Of a stretch of DNA of 64,000 bases, positions 51,834 to 59,433 are shown piece by piece; the stretch's first letter is position 1, and every line of letters starts with the position of its first letter. The notes below the pieces were generated by a model that saw nothing but the letters and a program-made list of their open reading frames with translations, made no database searches and was not told where the DNA came from. This DNA comes from Rufibacter psychrotolerans. Lineage in GTDB: Bacteria; Bacteroidota; Bacteroidia; Cytophagales; Hymenobacteraceae. The stretch covers positions 1-64,000 of the forward strand of contig NZ_JAFFJV010000002.1 of NCBI RefSeq assembly GCF_016924645.1, in the 5' to 3' direction. A program made the position numbers and the translations under genes.

Positions 51834-54806
51834 ATGAGAAAAAACTTACGTAGCTTACTTCTCCTTCTTTGCATTCCCTTTGCCCTCCTGGCCCAGGCTC
51901 CCAAGCGGGAGTTCAGGGGTGCCTGGATTGCCACGTACGCCAGCATAGACTGGCCCAACCGCAACCAGACTCCGGCCCAGCAGCAGGCTGCCCTGATCTC
52001 CATCCTCAACCACCACCAGGCCACCGGCATCAACGCCATCTTCCTGCAGGTAAGGAGCCAGAGCGATGCCCTGTACCAAAGTGCACTTGAGCCTATTTCC
52101 TCTGACCTGACCGGCGTACAGGGCCGCAACCCGGGCTGGGACCCGCTGCAGTTCGCCCTGGAGGAGTGCCGCAAGCGGGGCATGGAGCTGCACGCCTGGA
52201 TCAATCCGTACCGGGCCATCGCCAACGTAAACCAGCTTCCCACCTTTGCCCAAAACCACGTGGCCCGGCAGCATCCTGAGTGGCTGATTGCCTCGGGCAA
52301 CCTGCGCACGCTGGACCCCGGCTTACCGCAGGTCCGCAACCACATCATGACCGTGATTGCCGACATTGTGCAGCGTTATGACGTAGACGGCATCCACTTT
52401 GACGACTACTTCTACCCCAACGCGGTCTTCAACGATGACGCCACTTTCAACGCCCACTCGCGCGGCTTCACTGACCGGGCCGACTGGCGCCGCGACAACG
52501 TGAACCTGCTGATCAAGCGCGTGAACGACACCATCAACCACCTCAAGCCCTGGGTGAAGTTTGGGGTCTCGCCATCGGGCATTTACCGCAACAGCACTAA
52601 TCCGGCCTTGGGTACCAATACCAGCGGCCTGCAGCACTACGTGTCGCTGTACGCCGACTCGCGCAAGTGGCTGCAGGAAGGCTGGGTAGATTACCTGGCT
52701 CCCCAGGTGTACTGGTTCATTGGCCAGGGCGGCGCCAATTACAGCGTGATTGTGCCCTGGTGGAACAACAACGCCTACGGACGCCATATCTACATCGGCT
52801 TGGCTGGTTACAAAGTGAATGACCCGGCCATGGGCACCAGTTGGGCCAATCCTTCGCAGATTCCCAACCAGGTGCGGCTGAACCGCTCGCTGCCCAACGT
52901 GCTGGGGCAGGCCATTTACAACACCAACAGCTTGCGCAGCACTACCAAACTGGGGTTCAGAGACTCGCTGCGCACCAACTTCTACGCCAAGCCCGCCCTG
53001 CAGCCCAGCATGCCCTGGCGCGACAACACCCCGCCGGCCGCCCCGGCAGGCTTAGTGGCCACCAAAGAGGAGGCCGGTACGGTGTCCCTCACCTGGAGCA
53101 AAGCCCCCGAGACCGCCTCTGAGCTGGACAAAGTGACCCGCTATGTGGTGTACCGCTCAGAAAGCCCGGTGATAGACATCACCAACACCGACCACCTGCT
53201 CGCCATTACCACCACCGCCACCAACTCTTTCACCGACCAGGTTCCTGATCCGGCAAAAACCTACTTCTACACCGTTACGGCCGTAGACCGGCTGCACAAT
53301 GAAAGCGCCCCGTCTAACGTAACCGACTACACCGCGCCGATGCTGGCCTGCGTTGGCAACCAAACCCTGGCCCTTACAGCATCCTGCCAGGCCCAGGTGC
53401 CGGATTACCGCAGCCTGGTCACGGTGACCGATGATGTTTCCAGCGGCGAGGCCCTCACCATCACCCAGAGTCCGGCCGCGGGCACGGTGGTTACCGGAAC
53501 CGGTGAATTCACCCTTACCATCACCGCTACCGATGCCTCCGGCAAAAGCGCTTCCTGCTCGTTCCTGGTGCAGAAGCAGGACGTAACCGCCCCGGCCTTC
53601 CTGCTGGCGGTTGCCCAGAATGTCTCGCTGCAAACCAGCTGCGAGGTGGTGGTGCCTGACTTTATCACCGGCCTAACCGGCACCGATGCCTGCGGACCGG
53701 TAACCTTCACGCAGTCGCCCGAGGCTGGTGCTATCCTGGCCTCCGGACACGGCCAGAAACACGTGGTCACCGTTACCGCCAAAGATGAGGCCGGCAATAC
53801 CACCGAGAGAACCGTTACCCTCAACGCCCTGGACACAACCGCCCCGGTATTGGCGGTGAAGAACATTACCCGTACCCTGCGCGGCGGAACGGTAACCGTG
53901 GCGGCGTCTGACCTGAACGATGGCTCGTATGACAACTGCGCCCTTGACCTGGCGAGCTTTGCCCTCTCGCAGAGCACCTTCACCTGCGCTGACCTGGGCG
54001 AGAACACCGTTACCTTCACCGCCCTGGACGCGGCCGGCAACGAAGCCTCGGTGACGGCTACTGTGACCATTCTGGGCGCCATTCCGGCCCCGGCCATTGG
54101 GGTAAGCAGGGCAGACCAGACCTACACCGGTTTGCCTGAGAACACCATCGCGTTAGGCTACGGGGCCCAAAGCCTGATCCTTACGCCTACCAACAGCACC
54201 TCGGCGCCAGGAAACACCACCTTTACCTGGGCCCCGGCCCCCGGCTTGCAGGCCTCTGAAAACGGCACCGCGGTGTTCACGCCAACAGCGGCCGGCACCT
54301 ACACCTTCACCGTTTCGGCTGTCAATGAGTTTGGCTGCGTGGAAACGGCGCAGGTAACGGTAGCGGTGATAGACGTGCGCTGCGGCAACAAAGGCGACAA
54401 GGTGCTGGTTTGCCATGCCACCGGCAGTTCCAGCAACCCTGCTACCCAGGTATGCGTGGCTCCGGCTGCAGTGGCTGCCCAGCTGGCCAACGGAGGTTCG
54501 CTGGGTACCTGCGCCCCAGGTCTTGCCAGCGCCAGTGCAGCGGTTGCGCCGGTGCTTACGGCCTTCCCTAACCCGTTTGCGGACCAGCTTACCGTGGCTT
54601 TCACCCTGCCGACTCCTGAGCAGAAAGTAAGCTTGGAACTGTATGACCTGTACGGCCAGAAAGTAGCCCAGGTGTACGAAGGCCCCGCCGAGGCCAGCCA
54701 GACCTACAGCTTCAGCCTGGAGACCGCTACCCTAGGCGGCAAGTTCTTCTACGTGCGCCTGGTAACGCCCACCCAGACCCACACCTTCAAGATCAGCCGC
54801 CAGTAA
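51834..54806 (+). CDS. GHL10/DUF187 (YngK-like) glycoside hydrolase-like protein with T9SS tail
   Basis: This 990-residue protein has a Sec signal (LLLLLCIPFALLAQ). A GHL10 barrel spans about residues 25-385: REFRGAWIATYASIDWPNR, FLQVRSQSDALYQS, GMELHAWINPYRA, GIHFDDYFYP near residue 188, GVSPSGIYRN and VDYLAPQVYW. An FN3 domain follows, then several HYR/Ig-like domains and a Cys-rich segment (RCGNKGDKVLVCHATG). The T9SS tail is FPNPFADQLTV to FKISRQ. The ATG at 51834 opens the signal; 51810 does not. GHL10 relatives act on peptidoglycan or polysaccharide glycans, but activity is known for few. A strong terminator follows. Confidence 0.9.
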   Translation: MRKNLRSLLLLLCIPFALLAQAPKREFRGAWIATYASIDWPNRNQTPAQQQAALISILNHHQATGINAIFLQVRSQSDALYQSALEPISSDLTGVQGRNPGWDPLQFALEECRKRGMELHAWINPYRAIANVNQLPTFAQNHVARQHPEWLIASGNLRTLDPGLPQVRNHIMTVIADIVQRYDVDGIHFDDYFYPNAVFNDDATFNAHSRGFTDRADWRRDNVNLLIKRVNDTINHLKPWVKFGVSPSGIYRNSTNPALGTNTSGLQHYVSLYADSRKWLQEGWVDYLAPQVYWFIGQGGANYSVIVPWWNNNAYGRHIYIGLAGYKVNDPAMGTSWANPSQIPNQVRLNRSLPNVLGQAIYNTNSLRSTTKLGFRDSLRTNFYAKPALQPSMPWRDNTPPAAPAGLVATKEEAGTVSLTWSKAPETASELDKVTRYVVYRSESPVIDITNTDHLLAITTTATNSFTDQVPDPAKTYFYTVTAVDRLHNESAPSNVTDYTAPMLACVGNQTLALTASCQAQVPDYRSLVTVTDDVSSGEALTITQSPAAGTVVTGTGEFTLTITATDASGKSASCSFLVQKQDVTAPAFLLAVAQNVSLQTSCEVVVPDFITGLTGTDACGPVTFTQSPEAGAILASGHGQKHVVTVTAKDEAGNTTERTVTLNALDTTAPVLAVKNITRTLRGGTVTVAASDLNDGSYDNCALDLASFALSQSTFTCADLGENTVTFTALDAAGNEASVTATVTILGAIPAPAIGVSRADQTYTGLPENTIALGYGAQSLILTPTNSTSAPGNTTFTWAPAPGLQASENGTAVFTPTAAGTYTFTVSAVNEFGCVETAQVTVAVIDVRCGNKGDKVLVCHATGSSSNPATQVCVAPAAVAAQLANGGSLGTCAPGLASASAAVAPVLTAFPNPFADQLTVAFTLPTPEQKVSLELYDLYGQKVAQVYEGPAEASQTYSFSLETATLGGKFFYVRLVTPTQTHTFKISRQ

Positions 54807-54828
54807 CCCGGGTTGAACCATAAACAGG

Positions 54829-54863
54829 AAAGCGCCTGCTGAGCTTCAGCAGGCGCTTTTTTT
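54829..54863 (+). terminator. Rho-independent terminator
   Basis: AAAGCGCCTGCTGA and its complement form a 14-bp stem with a 3-base loop ending in seven T residues, 22 bases after the GHL10 stop. Confidence 0.93.
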
Positions 54864-54886
54864 GTCTGGGTATGGAAAAGGACCGG

Positions 54887-54930
54887 TCCTGTTTTAGCCC
54901 TATTTCCCGCAAAAAAGCCCTGAAACAAGG
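54887..54930. repeat. Intergenic palindrome, copy 16 (variant)
   Basis: The outer GTTTTAG/CTGAAAC arms face each other, but the inner block is AGCCCT on both sides in the same orientation, so the inner stem cannot form. It lies between two convergent genes. Confidence 0.6.
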
Positions 54931-54989
54931 CCTTTATGTTCTAGAAAAAGCACATGAAGCACAAGCCCGGCGCCTCCGGCTATCCAAGG

Positions 54990-55502
54990 CTAGGCTTCGT
55001 CGGCGCTGGGGCCGTAGCTGCCGGGAATGGGGATGTTGAGCAACCGCAGGAACACGCCCAGTTGCGCCCGGTGGTGAATGATCTGGCTCAGGGTCATGCG
55101 CAACACGTCGTACTTAGAGCTGGTCACGTATATGGTGTCGCCGTTCCGCAGCGTCCACATTTCGTCCAGTTGGTCATCAGCGCCTTCGGCGAAGTGCTTT
55201 CTGGCGTCTTCCAGCATCCGTTCAAAGTAGTCCAGGACTTCCTGGGTGGTGTTCAGCACTTCGGGTTGGTACGGGTTCACCGCAAAATCAAGTTCACTGG
55301 TGGTCAGGGTCATGCCCACCCAAGACGGCAGCTCAGCGATGTGCGTGGCCAGCTGGCGCATGGTCATGCTTCTCTCATGGGGTTGCCAATCAAACTTATC
55401 CGTAGGGATGCGGGACAGCATTTTGCGGGTGGTCACGGCTTCCTGCTCCAGTTCTTTGGCGAGTAAATCCAGGATGATGGTGGTGGTTTGAATCTCTGAC
55501 AT
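54990..55502 (-). CDS. DinB family protein
   Basis: This 170-residue four-helix-bundle protein of the DinB/YfiT superfamily has likely metal-ligand histidines in QLATHIAELPSW and SQIIHHRAQLGVFLR. DinB-like proteins include thiol S-transferases and stress-linked proteins; most have no known role. No signal peptide is present. It is convergent with the GHL10 gene and stands alone, with palindrome copies on either side. Confidence 0.9.
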   Translation of the reverse strand: MSEIQTTTIILDLLAKELEQEAVTTRKMLSRIPTDKFDWQPHERSMTMRQLATHIAELPSWVGMTLTTSELDFAVNPYQPEVLNTTQEVLDYFERMLEDARKHFAEGADDQLDEMWTLRNGDTIYVTSSKYDVLRMTLSQIIHHRAQLGVFLRLLNIPIPGSYGPSADEA

Positions 55503-55629
55503 AGCGTTAGTGGTTAAGTGATGCTACAAAGGAATCACCCCCCACTGACAGCCCTATGGCAGTCTACTTTTAAAAATCAGAAAAAATTTTCAGCCCTTGA
55601 CCTTAGGGGCGAAAAGTCGCTCAACCACT

Positions 55630-55668
55630 CTGCTTTTCGGGTGTTTTGAGGAAAACAGGCCAGAAACA
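55630..55668. repeat. Intergenic palindrome, copy 17 (degenerate)
   Basis: TTTTCGGGTGTTTT and AAAACAGGCCAGAAA keep the family pattern with several mismatches. It lies 130 bases upstream of the DinB start. Confidence 0.6.
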
Positions 55669-55682
55669 TATCGCTTCTTCCT

Positions 55683-55918
55683 CGGTCTGTCCCCTGACTG
55701 ACCGAAATGGCGAATTGGAGACCAGCCCCCCTCGGGTTGGCCTGTCAGGGGACAGGCCAAGGGAACGGACCTGAGTTCACCTGCCAGTTGCAGGAAAACC
55801 GGCGTTTAGCTTGTTGGTGATAACACCAACAAGGGCGATGTAACACTTACGCTCACGCAGGTAAAGCGAATTGCGAGCAAGTGATAACACCAACGAGGGC
55901 GATGAGGGCTTCGGCCCT
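55683..55918. repeat. Cluster of hairpins and a 24-base direct repeat
   Basis: The stretch contains CGGTC/GACCG (55683-55704), a perfect 10-bp hairpin TTGGCCTGTC/GACAGGCCAA (55737-55760), GTTGGTG/CACCAAC (55813-55830), and AGGGC-TTCG-GCCCT with a UUCG-type loop (55905-55918). The block GTGATAACACCAAC plus RAGGGCGATG occurs at 55817-55840 and 55881-55904 with one difference. It may be an interspersed repeat or encode a structured RNA. Confidence 0.55.
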
Positions 55919-55938
55919 GATTGCTGAAAAGGGTGCCT

Positions 55939-55983
55939 GGAGCTTTAGCCCTAGTTTCTGAAAAAAGCCCTTAAAACAGTTTT
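55939..55983. repeat. Intergenic palindrome, copy 18 (variant)
   Basis: Like copy 16, it carries AGCCCT in the same orientation in both halves (TTTAGCCCTAG and AAAGCCCTTAAAAC). It starts 16 bases after the WYL regulator stop. Confidence 0.6.
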
Positions 55984-55999
55984 ATAGGGCAGGTTTTCA

Positions 56000-56689
56000 T
56001 TAATACGCCACTGGCAACTGCTTCATGTACTCGCTTACGGGCATGTGGTCGGGCTTGAGGAAGGGGAGCTCGGTGTTTTTGAGGGTGAGGATGCGGGAGA
56101 CCCTGAAGTCGCGGTAGTCTTGCCGGTGGTGGCACCACCCGATGAGGTGCCAGCTGAACGCGTAGAAAATCAGCCCAATGGGTTCTACCCGCCGCTTGCT
56201 CACTTCCGCCTTGTTGTTTTTGTACCCAATTTCCAGGATGCACTTGTTGGAAATAGCCTGCTGAATAACCGCCAGGTACTCATAGTCATTGTTGAGGCAG
56301 GCGGGCAACTGCAGTTTGATGTGGTGGTGCAGGAAATCCAGTTGTTCTTTCTGGGTGGTGCGCAGCACGGCTTTCACCTTGTTCAGCGCCGAGGCGTAGT
56401 GCGTGTGGATGGACTTATCGGTGAACCCGAACACCATGGCCTCCATCAGGAGCAGCGCGTTGGCTTCCTCAGAGGTGAACGAGACCGGCGGCAGGAAATA
56501 GCCCTGCACCACAAAATAGCCCTTGTGCGGCTCAAAGCCCACCGGTACGCCCTGTTCGCCCAGCGCCTTGATATCGCGGTACACGGTGCGCACGCTAATG
56601 GCAAATGCCTCGGCAATCTTCTCTGCGGTCACGTACTTTTTAGACTGCAGCAGGGTCAGAATCCCGAAAAGCCTGTCTACCCGGTTCAT
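56000..56689 (-). CDS. YafY-type transcriptional regulator, HTH and WYL domains
   Basis: This DNA-binding regulator has 229 residues. The N-terminal winged helix (RLFGILTLLQSKKYVTAEKI and ISVRTVYRDIKALGEQG) is followed by a WYL domain. The WYL core reads WHLIGWCHHRQDYRDFRVSRI, with His for the usual Tyr. The linker helix region (EEANALLLMEAMVF) is typical. WYL domains sense ligands such as nucleic acid or small molecules. The DUF1801 gene lies 77 bases upstream on the same strand and may be its partner; target genes are unknown. Confidence 0.93.
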   Translation of the reverse strand: MNRVDRLFGILTLLQSKKYVTAEKIAEAFAISVRTVYRDIKALGEQGVPVGFEPHKGYFVVQGYFLPPVSFTSEEANALLLMEAMVFGFTDKSIHTHYASALNKVKAVLRTTQKEQLDFLHHHIKLQLPACLNNDYEYLAVIQQAISNKCILEIGYKNNKAEVSKRRVEPIGLIFYAFSWHLIGWCHHRQDYRDFRVSRILTLKNTELPFLKPDHMPVSEYMKQLPVAY

Positions 56690-56714
56690 AGGCGCATCTG
56701 TTAAAGAGAATAAA

Positions 56715-56757
56715 GGTTGTTTCTGGGCAGTTTCAAAGAATATAGGCCCAAAACCAA
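56715..56757. repeat. Intergenic palindrome, copy 19
   Basis: GGTTGTTTCTGGGC faces GGCCCAAAACC with imperfect pairing. It starts 9 bases after the DUF1801 stop and precedes the WYL regulator. Confidence 0.65.
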
Positions 56758-56766
56758 AGGTACCGC

Positions 56767-57210
56767 TTAGGCTTTACGGCGCAGCCGGGCTCTCTCCCTT
56801 TTTTGGGCAAACAACCGGTCATCCACTTCGCCCGCCTCATAAAGCAGCGCTTTGATGTGATCAAACTCCAGGTCTTCCATGCGAAAGAAGGTTTTGGTGA
56901 ACACCTGCTTGCGCTGACCTTTCTCCAGGTAATTGGCCCCGTCCTGCAGCAGGTTTCCGTTGCAAAAGCCCAACTGCACCCCTTTGGGCGGCACGTTCCC
57001 CCAGGGAATGGAGGCGGGCCAGATAAAGCAGATCCGCGTGTGCCCCGCGTAGAAAGGCACGTTGTAGGAGAGCTTCTCGGTGCACTGGGGCAAACATTCC
57101 AGCACCATCTGGCGCAATTGCGCCACCAGGGTTCGTTCCTGCCGCGGCAAAAACGCCAGTAGCTCCTCTATGAGGTCAAATTTCTGAATCTGTTCTGGTT
57201 CCATGCCCAC
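56767..57210 (-). CDS. DUF1801 domain protein
   Basis: This small cytoplasmic protein of 147 residues belongs to the DUF1801/YdhG-like family. Typical stretches are LVAQLRQMVLECLPQCTEKLSYNVPFY, ICFIWPASIPWGN, VQLGFCNGNLLQD and the basic C-terminus KRERARLRRKA. The family has no known reaction. It lies just upstream of the WYL regulator and is probably cotranscribed with it. ATG at 57204 is an alternative start two codons later. Confidence 0.85.
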   Translation of the reverse strand: MGMEPEQIQKFDLIEELLAFLPRQERTLVAQLRQMVLECLPQCTEKLSYNVPFYAGHTRICFIWPASIPWGNVPPKGVQLGFCNGNLLQDGANYLEKGQRKQVFTKTFFRMEDLEFDHIKALLYEAGEVDDRLFAQKRERARLRRKA

Positions 57211-57290
57211 CGCCCTCGCTGGTAAAACGGTCCATTAAGGTCCGGATGAAGATAGCCAAAGCAAATGAATTCCTGCCCAGGCGGGCCGGC

Positions 57291-57332
57291 AAAAAAATAA
57301 CGCCTCTCCAAGGCTACCCTTGGAAAGGCGTT
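57291..57332 (-). terminator. Rho-independent terminator after the sugar transporter
   Basis: AACGCCTCTCCAAGG faces CCTTGGAAAGGCGTT, a 15-bp stem with one mismatch and a 4-base loop. On the minus strand it is followed by TTATTTTTTT. It lies 26 bases past the transporter stop. Confidence 0.9.
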
Positions 57333-57357
57333 TCAAGGAGGTTTTCCGGAATCTGGC

Positions 57358-58812
57358 CTAAAAAGAATCCTTCCGCAGCGGTCTGGCCGCCCTTACCCGG
57401 TACCCCGCAAAACCGTAGTACATGATGTAGACGTAGCACAGCAGGGGCACCAGGAACGACAGCTGCACGTTGCCGGTCACATCGGCCAGCAGGCCCTGCA
57501 GCGGCGGCACCACGGCCCCGCCCACAATGGCCATGACCAGGAGCGACGACCCCTGGCTGGTATGCACGCCCAGGCCCTTGATGGCCAGGTCAAAGATGGT
57601 GGGGAACATGATGGAGTTGAACAGCCCAACGGCAATCACGGCCCACATGGCCACGCTTCCCTGCCCAAACGTGCCCACCAGCAGCAGCCCAATCACGGCT
57701 GCGGCGTAGAGGCCCACCGTTCGGTTGGGGATAAACCGGCCCAGCAGCAGCACCCCGAAGTTCACGGCTATCAACCCCAGGATAATGAGGGCCTGGTCCA
57801 GGTCATACAGGGCGTACACCACCCCGAAGGTCACCGCCGCAATCACCGCCATCACCCCCAATTTGAGCGAGCTTTTCTGCAGCTGTGCCAGCGCCACCGC
57901 CCCAAAGAACCGCCCGATCATGGCCCCACCCCAGTAAAACGACAGATAGTGCTTGGCCTCCGACTCGCCCAAGCCGGCAATCTGCGGAAGTTTGAGGTAG
58001 TTGATAATCATGCTGCCCACGGCCACCTCGCCGCCCACGTACATGAAAATACAGACAATGCCCAGCACCAGATGCCGGTGCTGCAAGGCCCCCGACCCCG
58101 CCCCGGCCGTAAGCGAATCTGCTCCGGTGAGGCGCGGCAAACGGGCCAGTTTAATGATGGCGGCAATGGCCAGCAAGGTAACGGCCAGGCCGATGTAGGG
58201 CATCTTCACCGAGTCGGCGTTGGCGAAGTCATGGCTTACCTGGTCAAAGATCAGGTAACCGCCCACGATGGGCGCAATGGTAGTCCCGAAGGAATTGAGC
58301 GCCTGCGTGAGGTTCATGCGGCTGGAGGAAGACTCGGGCGGACCCAGGATGGCCACGTACGGATTGGCCGTGATCTGCAGCACCGTAATGCCCGAGGCCA
58401 GCACAAACAGCGCCCCCAGGAACAGGCCGTAACTGTGCAGATTGGCGGCGGGCAAAAACAGCAGGCACCCAAGGGCCGTCACCACCAGCCCCACCATGAT
58501 GCCGTTCTTATAACCAATCCTGAGGATAGGATCGCCTTTGGTGACCGACACGACGAAATAGAGAAAAGAGACAATGAAGTACGCCCCAAAAAAGGCCGTC
58601 TGGATGAGCATTGCCTGCCAGTTCTGCAGGGTAAAGACCTGCTGCAGCTTGGGAATCAGGATGTCGTTGAGGCAGGTGATAAAGCCCCACATGAAAAACA
58701 GCATGGTTACCACCAGCAGCGGCCCCACGTAGCTGTTTGCGGAAGCGGCCATCTGCCCCGCGGGGACCGGAGCCGTTTCAATGCTGTTTTTAGAAATTCC
58801 TGCCATAATCAA
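57358..58812 (-). CDS. FucP-like sugar MFS transporter
   Basis: This inner membrane sugar symporter has 484 residues and 12 helices. Key stretches are FMWGFITCLNDILIPKLQ, GITVLQITANPYVAILGPPESSSSR, MNLTQALNSFGTTIAPIVGGYL and the C-terminal CYVYIMYYGFAGYRV. Next to a GH9 enzyme it most likely imports glucose, cellobiose-derived or related sugars; specificity is not readable. ATG at 58806 is an alternative start. It lies 219 bases after the AraC-type gene, separated by palindrome copy 20, and has its own terminator. Confidence 0.93.
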   Translation of the reverse strand: MIMAGISKNSIETAPVPAGQMAASANSYVGPLLVVTMLFFMWGFITCLNDILIPKLQQVFTLQNWQAMLIQTAFFGAYFIVSFLYFVVSVTKGDPILRIGYKNGIMVGLVVTALGCLLFLPAANLHSYGLFLGALFVLASGITVLQITANPYVAILGPPESSSSRMNLTQALNSFGTTIAPIVGGYLIFDQVSHDFANADSVKMPYIGLAVTLLAIAAIIKLARLPRLTGADSLTAGAGSGALQHRHLVLGIVCIFMYVGGEVAVGSMIINYLKLPQIAGLGESEAKHYLSFYWGGAMIGRFFGAVALAQLQKSSLKLGVMAVIAAVTFGVVYALYDLDQALIILGLIAVNFGVLLLGRFIPNRTVGLYAAAVIGLLLVGTFGQGSVAMWAVIAVGLFNSIMFPTIFDLAIKGLGVHTSQGSSLLVMAIVGGAVVPPLQGLLADVTGNVQLSFLVPLLCYVYIMYYGFAGYRVRAARPLRKDSF

Positions 58813-58930
58813 GATGTGGTTGGTAAACGAAAAAGCAGCCCCTTCTTACCCGCGCGAAAACCGCAAAAGCCACCGTACCGGCAAGGGAAAAGGGAATTGC
58901 CCTTTCAGGGATAAACTCAAACGCGCCACC

Positions 58931-58972
58931 TTGTTGTAGGGCCCTTTTCAAGAAAACAGCCTTAAAACACCG
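58931..58972. repeat. Intergenic palindrome, copy 20 (degenerate)
   Basis: TGTAGGGCCCTTTT faces AAAACAGCCTTAAAAC; the left half has an intact GGGCCC palindrome and the right half AGCC. It starts 59 bases after the AraC-type stop. Confidence 0.6.
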
Positions 58973-59031
58973 GTTTCTCCAGCCTTTCGCCTGAACCAGA
59001 ACTTGGTGGGCACCTTCGGCAAAGCCGGAGC

Positions 59032-59433
59032 CTAGTTCTTGCCTACTGCGCCCAGGCCATACCGTTGCCGGAACTCCTGGGGCGTGCACGCGTGGATGCG
59101 CCGGAAAATGCGGTTAAAGTAAGACGGCTGGTTGAACCCGCAGGCACTGGCTATCTCGGCAATGGGCCGCGTGGTATGCACCAGCAGACGGGCAGCGTGC
59201 CCCAACCGGATGGCGTGCAGGTTCTCCACGAAGGTTTTGCCGGTGCGCTGTTTCAGAAAACGGCAGAAAGACACTTCGGGCATGTCTACCAACTCAGCCA
59301 CCTGCGCCAGCCGTACGTCTTCCTGGTAATACGCCTGCAGGTACTGGAGCACCTTTTCTACCCGCTGGTGCGGCTGCTGGTACGCACGCCGGGTCAGGAG
59401 TTCTGTTTGCATAAGGGCTTCTGTGAGCATCAT
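59032..59433 (-). CDS. AraC-type DNA-binding domain protein without sensor domain
   Basis: This 133-residue protein consists almost wholly of an AraC-type double helix-turn-helix: RVEKVLQYLQAYYQEDVRLAQVAELVDMPEVSFCRFLK, then ARLLVHTTRPIAEIASACGF and NQPSYFNRIFRRIHACTPQEFRQRY. A full-length AraC/cupin regulator would have about 150 more N-terminal residues; here only about 25 precede the domain. Its ATG overlaps the GH9 stop (ATGA), so it is translated by coupling with the enzyme. It may be an N-terminally shortened regulator that still binds DNA, perhaps constitutively. ATG codons at Met2 and Met8 are alternatives. Confidence 0.87.
   Translation of the reverse strand: MMLTEALMQTELLTRRAYQQPHQRVEKVLQYLQAYYQEDVRLAQVAELVDMPEVSFCRFLKQRTGKTFVENLHAIRLGHAARLLVHTTRPIAEIASACGFNQPSYFNRIFRRIHACTPQEFRQRYGLGAVGKN

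Larger units (their letters stand above)
55503..55999. other. Palindrome-rich gap between DinB and WYL genes
   Basis: A 497-base gap with two intergenic palindromes and a structured middle (55683-55918), both listed separately. No coding sequence is visible. Confidence 0.6.
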
